Below the pieces are notes generated by a model. The model made no database searches. It saw only the letters and a list, made by a program, of their open reading frames with translations, and had not been told where the DNA came from. From positions 124,001 to 188,000 of IMG/VR virus record IMGVR_UViG_3300021091_000001: DNA of 64,000 nt, one strand, 5' to 3'. This DNA is from a virus. Of this stretch, positions 1-8,390 are shown one piece after another (within the stretch, counting starts at the first letter, position 1; the number at the start of each line of letters is the position of its first letter). A program made the position numbers and the translations under genes.

Positions 1-720
1 AAGAGGTCTAATAAGACTGTAGTTAAATTCAATTGGATTTTGATCTGGTTTAAGATACGAATTAATTAGCATGGCGGTTGACTCTGCCCAGCCTTCACGA
101 TCATCAGATATGGAATGAGTGATTACTGGTTTATCTGATTCATAAATTAAAAAGTCTTTGTCTGCACCCTTATCGTCAAACCCAACTCCTACCCCCAACA
201 TAGATGCTTCCATGAGGAATGCAAATGGTTTAGCTGGATTAAGCTTAGTCATTTCAGATGTACTTACAAACGCACAGTTTTGTAGCGCTGCAGAGTTTTT
301 CTGCACATTGACGATCTGAGTGCCCATCATCCATAAGCCTCTTCCTGGTGGTGTCCACTTAAGATTGAACAAACGATCAAACGCTTCTTTTGCTGAAGCC
401 TGTGCCTTAGCGTCGTTCCATGGAAGTCTGTTTTTCTTACAATGGTCTTTTTGGAGAGAGTACATTCCGTTAATTACTCTTTCGCATACGTCAACCCAGC
501 TCTCTTTTGTGCCATCTTCCTTAATTCTTGAATAGGTTCTTAAAAATGTTATCTCACCAACTGAGTTGCCTGCAGCGTCAGTATTGCCAAAAGGTGGCTT
601 TTTAATTCTATATGAATCTAAGAACTCATCAGTTATGCGAAAAGAGTACATAGAAGACTGTTTTACCTGCTGTGTTATTGATTGGATTGGTGATTCTTGC
701 ATTGTTGTTTCTGCTAACAT
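1..720 (-). CDS. nrdJ: Adenosylcobalamin-dependent (class II) ribonucleotide reductase, N-terminal part
   Basis: Reduces ribonucleotides to deoxyribonucleotides for phage DNA synthesis, using coenzyme B12 to make the active-site thiyl radical. Only the first 240 residues are in the window; the reading frame is open at position 1. Recognisable family blocks are RTYSRIKEDGT (61-71), PPGRGLWMMGTQ (124-135), NSAALQNCAFVST (142-154) and FLMEASMLGVGVGFD after residue 160. Cys149 corresponds to the first of the redox-active cysteine pair of monomeric Lactobacillus-type ribonucleoside-triphosphate reductase; the radical cysteine lies beyond the window. The ATG at 718-720 has an AAGGAG site about 9 bases upstream and follows the preceding gene by 13 bases. 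This marks the change from the structural block to nucleotide metabolism. Confidence 0.93.
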   Translation of the reverse strand, partial: MLAETTMQESPIQSITQQVKQSSMYSFRITDEFLDSYRIKKPPFGNTDAAGNSVGEITFLRTYSRIKEDGTKESWVDVCERVINGMYSLQKDHCKKNRLPWNDAKAQASAKEAFDRLFNLKWTPPGRGLWMMGTQIVNVQKNSAALQNCAFVSTSEMTKLNPAKPFAFLMEASMLGVGVGFDDKGADKDFLIYESDKPVITHSISDDREGWAESTAMLINSYLKPDQNPIEFNYSLIRPL

Positions 721-733
721 TTTTTAAGTCTCC

Positions 734-1435
734 TTATTTACTTTCTAAAATCTTGATGTACTTTGGATTCATTTTATTTAATTCTGCTTGTTTTATTTTT
801 AGTATCTGGTCAAGTGAATATACCTTATGTATTTCTCTTTCTATAAAATATCCACTTCTCCAATTTAGGACCTTGCTTATGTGTGAAGAGTAATTAGTAA
901 AGACATTGCATATCACAGCACCGCCATAAATCTTTACTAAATTTTTTAATTTGTCAGCTGCTTGATCTTTCTTCTGCTTAGAAGAAAAATACTCAGTATC
1001 CATATTCCCATATAGCCAATTATAAGCCTGCCTAGTCAATGGAGATATATCAATCTGATTAAAGATTCCCAAATCCATGACAATCTTTCTATTCTTTTCT
1101 ATCTCTAAATCTTTTTTGACTATATTGCGGAATAATTCAAACCAGTCTCTTTCATTAAACTGAGGCCATCCTCCAACCCAAAAAAGCATTGCGTGTTTTT
1201 CATCAGGAATTGTATTTCTATTTATTATAGGCGACAAGCATGCGCAAGCTACAGACTTTTTAACAAAGTCTTTTGCCTTTTGTTCATCTGCAAGTTTCTT
1301 TTTTTGTACAGTCCATAGTTGGCCTATCTTTTCTTTCCAGTCAGCCTCTCCCAAATATATTGTCAAATACTTTTCTGCCAAATCAAAAGATAGCGTTCCG
1401 TTATTTGCTAACGCTTCTATAGATTGTATAGACAT
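734..1435 (-). CDS. Hypothetical protein, 233 aa
   Basis: I do not recognise this protein. It is soluble-looking and rich in Lys, Asp and Glu, with a Trp/aromatic-rich centre (FWVGGWPQFNERDWFELF) and a Lys-rich C-terminus; no membrane segment or signal peptide is visible. It starts with ATG behind an AGAGGATT ribosome site, follows two strong hairpins, and is 13 bases upstream of nrdJ, so the two are probably co-transcribed. That position suggests an early or metabolic gene rather than a virion component, but this is inference from context only. Confidence 0.8.
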   Translation of the reverse strand: MSIQSIEALANNGTLSFDLAEKYLTIYLGEADWKEKIGQLWTVQKKKLADEQKAKDFVKKSVACACLSPIINRNTIPDEKHAMLFWVGGWPQFNERDWFELFRNIVKKDLEIEKNRKIVMDLGIFNQIDISPLTRQAYNWLYGNMDTEYFSSKQKKDQAADKLKNLVKIYGGAVICNVFTNYSSHISKVLNWRSGYFIEREIHKVYSLDQILKIKQAELNKMNPKYIKILESK

Positions 1436-1490
1436 GAATAATCCTCTTTATGTTTACCTAAAGATATAAAACTTGCTTATATAAATCGAA

Positions 1491-1540
1491 TCCCGCCCTA
1501 AATTTATAGGGCGGGAGTATCGATCTTCGCCTAAGAAGAT
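1491..1540 (-). terminator. Two adjacent stem-loops ending the structural block
   Basis: Positions 1491-1516 form a perfect 10-bp stem (TCCCGCCCTA / TAGGGCGGGA) around a 6-base loop. Positions 1523-1540 form a second 6-bp stem (ATCTTC / GAAGAT) with a 6-base loop. They lie between the last tail-side gene (ends 1559) and the gene starting at 1435. The G+C-rich stem stands out in this AT-rich genome. On the minus strand the stem is followed by ATTCGATTTATATAAG, only moderately U-rich, so this could be a terminator, an RNA-processing site or a 3' stabiliser. Confidence 0.6.
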
Positions 1541-1558
1541 TATATCATAGGCTGTCTT

Positions 1559-1873
1559 TTATTTTTTATCCGCGATGCTTCTTCGAACTTTTTTTTCTAG
1601 AAGCAAGTGTGCTGTTAATATTGTCCAACTTGCGATTGGAATAATACTCTTGAGAGGTCTTTCTGTTGATCTCCAAAAAGATCTCGTTAATGTTTCTATT
1701 TTTTTTGATTTTATTGCGTAATAATCATATGTTGCTATTATTGCAACAAGTGCCAGCCAAGCATATGCTCCAGATATTCTACTATCCTTTTCTAGGAGGA
1801 CAGGAGATTTATAATAATCAGAGAGCTTTTGAAGAGGGGACGCCATACCACTCATTGACTTTTTCGCGTCCAT
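1559..1873 (-). CDS. Small two-helix membrane protein
   Basis: About 104 residues with two hydrophobic segments, AYAWLALVAIIATYDYY and PIASWTILTAHLLLEKK, and a basic C-terminus (KKVRRSIADKK). The pattern resembles small phage membrane proteins near the end of tail modules, which could be holin-like or inner-membrane factors; the role is unproven. The start is uncertain: ATGs at 1873, 1855 and 1846 all lie inside the end of the 203-residue gene, and 1873 has a GGAG only three bases away. The upstream gene ends CTC TGA T and this frame continues directly in +1, so production by frameshifting from the upstream gene is an alternative (see findings). Confidence 0.6.
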   Translation of the reverse strand: MDAKKSMSGMASPLQKLSDYYKSPVLLEKDSRISGAYAWLALVAIIATYDYYAIKSKKIETLTRSFWRSTERPLKSIIPIASWTILTAHLLLEKKVRRSIADKK

Positions 1874-2429
1874 AATCTCCAGTTGTATTTGCTTGTCCGT
1901 ATCCAGTTGTAAAAACTTTTGCACTTGTGACACCCTTTTGTTCATCTGGCCTGAACAAACCAAAAGATGCTGCTGCACCCTCTGCTTCTGTTCTTGGACC
2001 ATGACCTGTGTTAGCAAATATATTAGCAGATGTTACACCGTCAAACACATAGTTGCTGTAAAGACTATAGTCTGTTGTGCGCTTTTCGTGACCAAAGGCA
2101 GAACCAAATGCCTGAGCTCCAACAAGACCCTTAAACTCTAGTGGGCGGTATCTAGCACCATCGTATGTTGCAGATCCGTCTGGGAAAACACCAGAAAGAG
2201 GATGCACATAGAGTGTAGTGCCATTAAAAAGCTGTGAAAGAAGTACGCTGCCAGGATGACGACCAGTTCCAGGAACATGATGATTATCCGGAGCGCCATC
2301 AAGAACATGGCTAGTGCTAAATAGTGGATAGTAGGAATAGGTTCCAGCCGTGCCCTTGAATGGATTGACCATATCATTAGTATTTTGACCCTTCAAAACT
2401 GGTCTTGGTCCAACATAAAAAGTTGCCAT
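1818..2429 (-). CDS. Probable abundant virion-associated protein, 203 aa
   Basis: Unknown function. The sequence is rich in Gly, Ala, Thr, Tyr and Phe with hardly any long helices, and has a higher G+C content than its neighbours. It contains repeated short motifs of the type VTSA(N/K)(I/V)F (two copies near 140 and 170) and SHVLDGAPDNHHVPG near 45. The ATG at 2427-2429 has the strongest ribosome site of this end of the window (AAGGAGAGTATAATG), and a TATAAT-like box lies at 2456-2461. Strong initiation, Gly/Thr composition and location at the end of the tail module suggest a plentiful small structural or fibre-tip protein; this is inference. Confidence 0.75.
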   Translation of the reverse strand: MATFYVGPRPVLKGQNTNDMVNPFKGTAGTYSYYPLFSTSHVLDGAPDNHHVPGTGRHPGSVLLSQLFNGTTLYVHPLSGVFPDGSATYDGARYRPLEFKGLVGAQAFGSAFGHEKRTTDYSLYSNYVFDGVTSANIFANTGHGPRTEAEGAAASFGLFRPDEQKGVTSAKVFTTGYGQANTTGDYGREKVNEWYGVPSSKAL

Positions 2430-2493
2430 TATACTCTCCTTATAGAAACATTGTAATTATATAGTAAAAAGATTCTTCATTTTTTGCAAGGAA

Positions 2494-3759
2494 TTAAAGG
2501 TTATAATCAGCCTGAATAATCAAATCTGACAATACTGGTGGTATTTTATTGTCAGGCATGAGCATTGTTAGCTCTATATAAACACAGGTTGAAGCTCCAG
2601 AATTTGAATTTGTACTATAATTTCCACCAACTTGGTAAAAAACCCTGTAGGAAGATATCTCAGAAACTATAGACTGTGACACGTTATATATCTTTGGCGA
2701 TACATTCGTGATTTGGTTTATTGTTTTTCCAGAAGGGGCATCAAATTTAATAAAAGTCTTACCTGTTGGAAGAAACTTCTCGTATCTAATATCCATATTG
2801 GATAGCCCATATGTATAAACATATTTGTTATTTTCAACAACATAGTTTTTTTGTCTGAGCAGTATTCTGACGGCAGTGATACTCTTTTCCTCAAACAAGA
2901 AATTAAGAGGACCAGCGTTATTTATGACATCAGAACCAAGGACACTCCAGCCTCCTGGGGCAACCTTGCCAACAGCATCATACTGTCCATCATAATATCC
3001 TGGGTTGACAGGGAAGTATACATCTTTATCAGAGAGCGTTGGACTTAAGGTAGTTGTATATTCTACCTTTACAACATCAACTCCACTAGCTGGATAAGGC
3101 ATCAGTCTTATGCAGTTTGACAAAGAGGTTCCCATAGAACCAGATGGAACCTTTACATATAGATAAAGACTAACTCCTAATGGATTTACCTCATTGAGTA
3201 TGACATTTCTTCTCCAGACCTTATCTGGTTGGTCTAAAAAGGCATACTGAACTGGAGTACTGTCTATTACCGAACCAGAAGAGTCTCCTCCAGCAAGGCT
3301 ATTGTCTATTCTAGTCTCTAGGAAATCTGGTATTACTTGACCTTCTATAGCATTAACAAACTTAATCTTTGAATAACAAGATCCAGTTACCCTCGGGAGA
3401 GTCAACTGATTGTAATACTCATCAAAGTTTAGCAGTGTCCCCGTATTGAGCGCATATTCTGTATTATAAAATGGAATTACATCTATTTGTGACTTCGAAT
3501 ACAGTGAAAGCTGATTTGTGTTTTTGCTTTCTAGTGACCTTATTCGATCATATAAATCATTTACTGCTGAAGAAAGATATATATTTTCTTTAACAACTCT
3601 TTCTATAATCTCCGATACCTTTTTGTCTAAAACTCCATACTTATTGTATAGATAAATGAGATCGGCATAATTTTGCTCGACTCTCTGATTAAAATCAGTG
3701 CTTGAAATCGGACCATGGTATTGTTGAGCTTTTTTCTCTGTGTATATAAATTCTGGCAC
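2494..3759 (-). CDS. Beta-rich baseplate/tail-fibre protein, 421 aa
   Basis: Residues about 20-85 are predicted coiled coil (NKYGVLDKKVSEIIERVV and on); the rest is beta-rich with many Asn, Ser and Tyr. The segment VRILLRQKNYVVENNKYVY followed by YGLSNMDIRYE resembles a module in other large contractile phages' peripheral tail proteins; the same LxxxQKNY core recurs in the protein at 8391-11028, which points to paralogy. The start is GTG at 3757-3759 with AAGGA upstream. The stop codon of the previous gene (TAG, 3766-3768) is in the same frame two codons before this GTG. Exact attachment site in the baseplate cannot be told. Confidence 0.8.
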   Translation of the reverse strand: MPEFIYTEKKAQQYHGPISSTDFNQRVEQNYADLIYLYNKYGVLDKKVSEIIERVVKENIYLSSAVNDLYDRIRSLESKNTNQLSLYSKSQIDVIPFYNTEYALNTGTLLNFDEYYNQLTLPRVTGSCYSKIKFVNAIEGQVIPDFLETRIDNSLAGGDSSGSVIDSTPVQYAFLDQPDKVWRRNVILNEVNPLGVSLYLYVKVPSGSMGTSLSNCIRLMPYPASGVDVVKVEYTTTLSPTLSDKDVYFPVNPGYYDGQYDAVGKVAPGGWSVLGSDVINNAGPLNFLFEEKSITAVRILLRQKNYVVENNKYVYTYGLSNMDIRYEKFLPTGKTFIKFDAPSGKTINQITNVSPKIYNVSQSIVSEISSYRVFYQVGGNYSTNSNSGASTCVYIELTMLMPDNKIPPVLSDLIIQADYNL

Positions 3760-3765
3760 TTTAAG

Positions 3766-4203
3766 CTATTCCTTTTTCCCTATTAGATCCTCTAATATAT
3801 TCAGTTTATGGATCATACGACTTATTTTAGATGAATTTATCATTTGTTTATTAACATTGTATATGGAATTATTGTAAGGTGTGGCCGAGTTTGTAGAATA
3901 TTGATTTAAGTTTTTATCATAAGTTGTATAATTTAAATATACAGTTGCCAATATGCTGCTATCAATATAGTAATCTGGAGTAGCTGTCTCAAAAACATTA
4001 GAATAGTCTTTAGATATTTGAGCCAAAGAAGACTCTAATGTTTCAGCTTGTTTTGCCAGCCTTGCAGAGTCGACAATGAACTGATCGTAGTACAGGTTGA
4101 GCATGCTTGAAGGTACTGGCCCCTTATATGGTAACCTTTGCCTTGATATATTAGGCTCAAAAACCGTTTCTCTTTTAGATTTGTCTACATATGTTTTTGC
4201 CAT
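3766..4203 (-). CDS. Small helical tail-associated protein, 145 aa
   Basis: Not recognised. Starts with ATG at 4201-4203 behind AGGAAAATTT. N-terminal 40 residues are basic and Pro-rich (RQRLPYKGPVPSSMLNLYYDQ), followed by a helix (ARLAKQAETLESSLAQISKDY) and a C-terminal helix ending EDLIGKKE. It is packed between two beta-rich tail genes, so it is likely a linker or oligomerisation partner in the peripheral baseplate. The short SSMLNLYYDQF segment resembles the N-terminal stretch of the 421-residue neighbour (GPISSTDFNQ), suggesting a shared docking peptide (GP-[VI]-[PS]SS); this is a weak observation. Confidence 0.75.
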   Translation of the reverse strand: MAKTYVDKSKRETVFEPNISRQRLPYKGPVPSSMLNLYYDQFIVDSARLAKQAETLESSLAQISKDYSNVFETATPDYYIDSSILATVYLNYTTYDKNLNQYSTNSATPYNNSIYNVNKQMINSSKISRMIHKLNILEDLIGKKE

Positions 4204-4211
4204 AAATTTTC

Positions 4212-6440
4212 CTAGTGTTTAAATTTTAATCTGTAAGAGTTAATAGATGGACTAGCAAAAGCGTTTTGTCCCCTAAAGAGATCTGCCCTTAATCTAAGGG
4301 AGGTAATTCCATTATTCAGATTCTCATAATAATAAACTATACTTCCAGAATCTATTTCTTTTTCTCTTCTGTAAACTATTTCTTTATTTCCTTCCCAATT
4401 AATTATTGAGAAAACATTGTCCGCATTAGAATATAGATTTCTTAAATCTTCTATTTTAACTTGATATAAATAGTTTTGATAAACTTTAATAGATGGTATA
4501 TTTTTAATTGATATACCTTCAAATAGACTCAAAGATCCGTTAAATGAAGAATTAACACCATTGGTATGATTTGTGGAATTATTGATAACGATTGCTAAAC
4601 TATTTTGTCCTTTTTTAAAATTCCATGTTACAGAAGATTTTAAAACTCCAGGCTCTACTCTAGAGAGTAATCTTCCGTTCAAATAAATCTCTACATCCCA
4701 ATACTGAGATCCGCCTAATCCATTTTCATATATTGTTTTTAAAACATTTTTTGTTATTGAAACATCAGAATCTGAAAATATATTTGTTGACACATGTATA
4801 CTACCATATTGGAAATTTGCTCTAAGGAAGTCTTGGCTATCTGGAACGGACATATTACTTTGTGATAGAACAAGATCGTTTCTTTTTCCGGCTAGAACAT
4901 CTTGCCAAACAGATTGACTAAGTGAAGTACCACTAACAAAAGAAACTCTTAATTGATTTTGATCAACATTTTCTAATATATAAGTTTCTATTGGGTTGAC
5001 TCCTGCTGGCATTTTGCATAGTCTATACAAAGAAAATCCTATATTGTTATAATCATTTTGATAGAAGTAGCTTTCTATTGGATTTCTCCAAGTTGTTGCT
5101 CTTGGAACTTTGACTAAATCATTATCAGTTGGCAATATGGATTCACCACTTGATTCAATTATTTTTTTTGCTCTTAGAGCTGCTCCATTAAAATTTATTA
5201 CTTTTTCATTTGAAGAAATAGGATAATTACTTGGTGATATTGAATACCAATTTAACAGTTCAACGTTAGGAGAGTTATTATCAACTGCAACATAGTAGTT
5301 AATATTGCATCCGTTTGGGATCTGGTCATTAGTCTCTAGCATTACAGCATCTATCATTAGAGATGTATTTTGATCACTAGGTATACTGATCGGATTGCTT
5401 ATATATCTAGCAGAGAAGTCGTAATACGGAGCAGTAATAACTAAATCATCTATTGTAAAATCATAAACATAGATTTTATTTTGCGAAGAATCAGTATTCA
5501 CATAATCTGGTTCTGCCTTTGTTAAATAAATATCTATAAAACCAACTGGTTTTGGATCAAAATGAAAAGAAAATACGTCATAGTCCAACAATCCACTTTT
5601 AGAAGCTAATATCGAATTAGATCTATCTTGTGCATCGCTTATAACTACTGAGATGTCTACCGCTTTTTTAGACCTAAGTCTTCCCTCTATTACTGATACC
5701 GAATTATTAACAGCTGTTGAAACTGGGACAGTTATTTTTAAAGTACACAAACCTATTGTGTTTGATTTGTATCCAAAACTACCATCAGTTGCTTGATAAG
5801 TCCAAGGATCATTATTCAATCCACTAAATACATTCCCAAAATTGACACCACCTCTTGATTCTTTTACTTCACCATCAAAGACAATTGTTAATTCAACAGT
5901 AACGCTATTGTTTAGAATATTTGCAACATAATTAAATAAATCAGAACTTAATTTTGGAAGGCTTACTTTTCTAATTTCTGTATCAACAAAAGCAGAAGTG
6001 TTATCTAAATCAGTACTGTTAGTATCATTAAATGCATTAGATACACTATAATAAAATCCATCTGTGTTTTTTAAAGCAAATAGGTGATCATCAACTTTTT
6101 TTTCAACCTCTGCTCTTTTATTCTTTAGATTATCTAGTCTAAATTTATAAGAAGAAATTACAGAATATAATTGTTCCACTTCTTCATAAAACGATTCATA
6201 AAGAACATCTGTATTAAATAATAAAGTAGCCATTATTCTATTAAGCTTTTCATAATCTATTGTATCAGAAAAGTTAAGATCGTCATATCTTAGCGTAACA
6301 GGATCTCCTATCCTATTAACATTAAAATACTGACCAAACAATACAGAAATATCATTACTATTTGGCTCTGATCCAAGACAATAATAAATTTTCATTATTG
6401 TTTCTAAAAATCTTTTTTTCTGTATATTTTCTATACTCAT
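4212..6440 (-). CDS. Large beta-rich baseplate/fibre protein, 742 aa
   Basis: N-terminal helical part with a coiled coil near 75-120 (LYSVISSYKFRLDNLKNKR), then beta-sandwich-like sequence. A module centred on NYYVAVDNNSP...WYSISPSNYP (about 360-395) matches modules in 6442-8383 (DYYISVDDGLNWIQISP) and 8391-11028 (EYSVSVKDNP...WIPVLPW), so these three neighbours share a domain. A late segment, WDVEIYLNGRLLSRVEPG, looks like a ligand-binding jelly-roll. It starts with ATG at 6438-6440 two bases after the previous stop, so translation is probably coupled. Role inferred as a peripheral baseplate or receptor-side component. Confidence 0.8.
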   Translation of the reverse strand: MSIENIQKKRFLETIMKIYYCLGSEPNSNDISVLFGQYFNVNRIGDPVTLRYDDLNFSDTIDYEKLNRIMATLLFNTDVLYESFYEEVEQLYSVISSYKFRLDNLKNKRAEVEKKVDDHLFALKNTDGFYYSVSNAFNDTNSTDLDNTSAFVDTEIRKVSLPKLSSDLFNYVANILNNSVTVELTIVFDGEVKESRGGVNFGNVFSGLNNDPWTYQATDGSFGYKSNTIGLCTLKITVPVSTAVNNSVSVIEGRLRSKKAVDISVVISDAQDRSNSILASKSGLLDYDVFSFHFDPKPVGFIDIYLTKAEPDYVNTDSSQNKIYVYDFTIDDLVITAPYYDFSARYISNPISIPSDQNTSLMIDAVMLETNDQIPNGCNINYYVAVDNNSPNVELLNWYSISPSNYPISSNEKVINFNGAALRAKKIIESSGESILPTDNDLVKVPRATTWRNPIESYFYQNDYNNIGFSLYRLCKMPAGVNPIETYILENVDQNQLRVSFVSGTSLSQSVWQDVLAGKRNDLVLSQSNMSVPDSQDFLRANFQYGSIHVSTNIFSDSDVSITKNVLKTIYENGLGGSQYWDVEIYLNGRLLSRVEPGVLKSSVTWNFKKGQNSLAIVINNSTNHTNGVNSSFNGSLSLFEGISIKNIPSIKVYQNYLYQVKIEDLRNLYSNADNVFSIINWEGNKEIVYRREKEIDSGSIVYYYENLNNGITSLRLRADLFRGQNAFASPSINSYRLKFKH

Positions 6441-6441
6441 A

Positions 6442-8383
6442 TTATCTAAACCTTACACCGATTTTATATGATCCAAGAATTGGAGTGACATTACTTCCCT
6501 TGGTCTTCTTAAGAACTGCCCTAAACCTAATGCTTTTTATTGGGTTTGGCACTTCGGGATAGCTATAGTAGGCTATCTGTGGCAAAATGTTATTTGAAGA
6601 AAGATTTTGATTAAAAGAAATTATTTCAGGAACTGCTTCGAAATTTCTTTGAAGTGGAGATATTTGAATCCAATTCAATCCATCATCAACACTTATATAG
6701 TAATCAATTGATGTTGAATAATCTTCGGAAGAAGTAATTTCATCTGACACTTCTAAGCTTACAAGATCTACATCCTTATGCACATAAAAAGGTTTAGATA
6801 CTATTTCTGCTGAATCTGTAAACATTTCTTTTCCAACATAGATATCTCTTATTCCAATTGCTGCCCTCTTAGCATTGAGATATTCAAAATTTCTTTTCAG
6901 ATATACTGACTCCACTTTATTCGTAATGATTTTATTTTCTGTAGTTACATAAGAATAAGACAAATCTACTCTTAGCGTATCTGATGTTGAACCCTTTATG
7001 GAATTTGGTGTTTCAAAATTTGGAACTATTAAATTTTGATTCCATTTTATATTTTTTGCTCCATCTGGAAGAACACCAGAAGCTTTTGGATTAAATCTTT
7101 CTTGATCTTTCCATTTTACGTTTAAATTAGAAGACGTATAAGGAGTCCAGTAGGCGTGTTTGATTCTTACATCCTTAAACTCTGGTTGTTCAAAAGTAAT
7201 ATATACTTTGTTTGCTAAAACCTCTGGAAATCTTAGCACTCCTTTATTATAAGAATAGTTCTTATAATTAGAAATTGTTGCACCAGATATGTCTGCACCA
7301 ACATACATGGGCCCTCCATTAATCAATTCATAAATATTACTTTTATCTTTTTCATTAAAAATTTTAATAGATATAATTTTTAGATTTTTTATTGAAGCAT
7401 TTAAATCAATATTATCATATCCAAAAAATGGAATAATTGATATATAATTTATATACTCACCAGAAGACTTTGTTGATGTTAGTTCTACAGTTAGCTTTAA
7501 TGGTTTAGTAGAATCAAATGATGACCAATCTATTTCTGTGTTGTTTGCTAGATATTGAAATTCATAGTCTTGTCTAGCTTTGGAACCGCTGATTTTTCAC
7601 TAAACTTATTGCTTCATATTCCATATATGAAGCTGGACTTTCATCTGTCATTTTTGCAGGATCAGATTTAATTATGGAGGAATCTTTTTGAAAAAGATAT
7701 GGATGATTATCTGCATTAGCTAAACTGTTAGATGGTTTACCCATAGTATAAAGGAAGTTACATCCGGGTAAACCATTTGATACTCCAAAAACGCTGCTGT
7801 TTTGTGTATTAGACTCATTATAGTTTTGATTATGAATTACAATTTTTGATTTCCAGGGCTTAATATCTTTTTTGCGCAGGCATGCTATTCCATCAGTTAC
7901 GTCACATAATCCAACTTGATTAGACTTGTTGACATCAATCATATCCATATTGTTTAATAAGTCGCCAAAGTAAGTTATGTTATTAGATGTACTTCCAGAA
8001 TAAAGTTCCAGTGCTGCTACTTTAGATCTTATTCTATCTATAAAGGATTTTTCTGATTCAATTTCATCATGAATAATATTAAAAGTATTAACATAATTTG
8101 CTGTTAAAGAATCTATTTGATGAGTAACCAAATTAATATCATTAGATATATTTCTGACAAATGTATTAAACCTTTGCGATGAAGGAATATCGCCTTTATT
8201 TATAAAATCTAAACTAGTCATTGGTCCACCAATAGATTTTTTAATTTCAATAACCAAATTTTTATAAGCTTCGTCATAATCCTTTGGAGAAACATTATTG
8301 TTTCTAACATATTGTGCTATGAACTCTTGAACTTTTGAAATAACTTGAGCTGTTGCAAGTGTATTTGTAGATAATTGTGTCAT
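6442..8383 (-). CDS. Beta-rich baseplate/fibre protein made by +1 recoding at CGG, about 646 aa
   Basis: The first frame (ATG 8381-8383, AGGA upstream) encodes 265 residues with a coiled coil near 75-125. It then meets CGG at 7586-7588 and would end four codons later at TAG (7574-7576). The +1 frame is open from 7596 to the stop at 6442 and is plainly coding, but has no ATG, GTG or TTG until deep inside (a TTG at 7324-7326, after about 90 coherent residues). Joined product: SLVKNQ then Gly (or Arg) then SKARQDYEFQYLANN. The C-terminal part carries the DYYISVDDGLNW module and ends ILGSYKIGVRFR, like its neighbours. Seen: the frame change and missing start. Inferred: recoding at CGG. Confidence 0.82.
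7585..7588 (-). other. CGG +1 recoding site (CGGT), codon 266 of its gene
   Basis: Minus-strand context: AAT CAG CGG TTC CAA AGC TAG in the first frame; AAT CAG (C) GGT TCC AAA GCT AGA in the continuing frame. It is the only in-frame CGG in this gene. One of two sites with T as the fourth base. Confidence 0.8.
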
Positions 8384-8390
8384 AAAAATC

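Noticed and set aside
2456-2489. Promoter before the 203-residue gene (TATAAT with TTGCAA)
   Set aside because: The -10 box is good, but the only -35-like box is 22 bases away, too far for a normal promoter; kept only as a remark.
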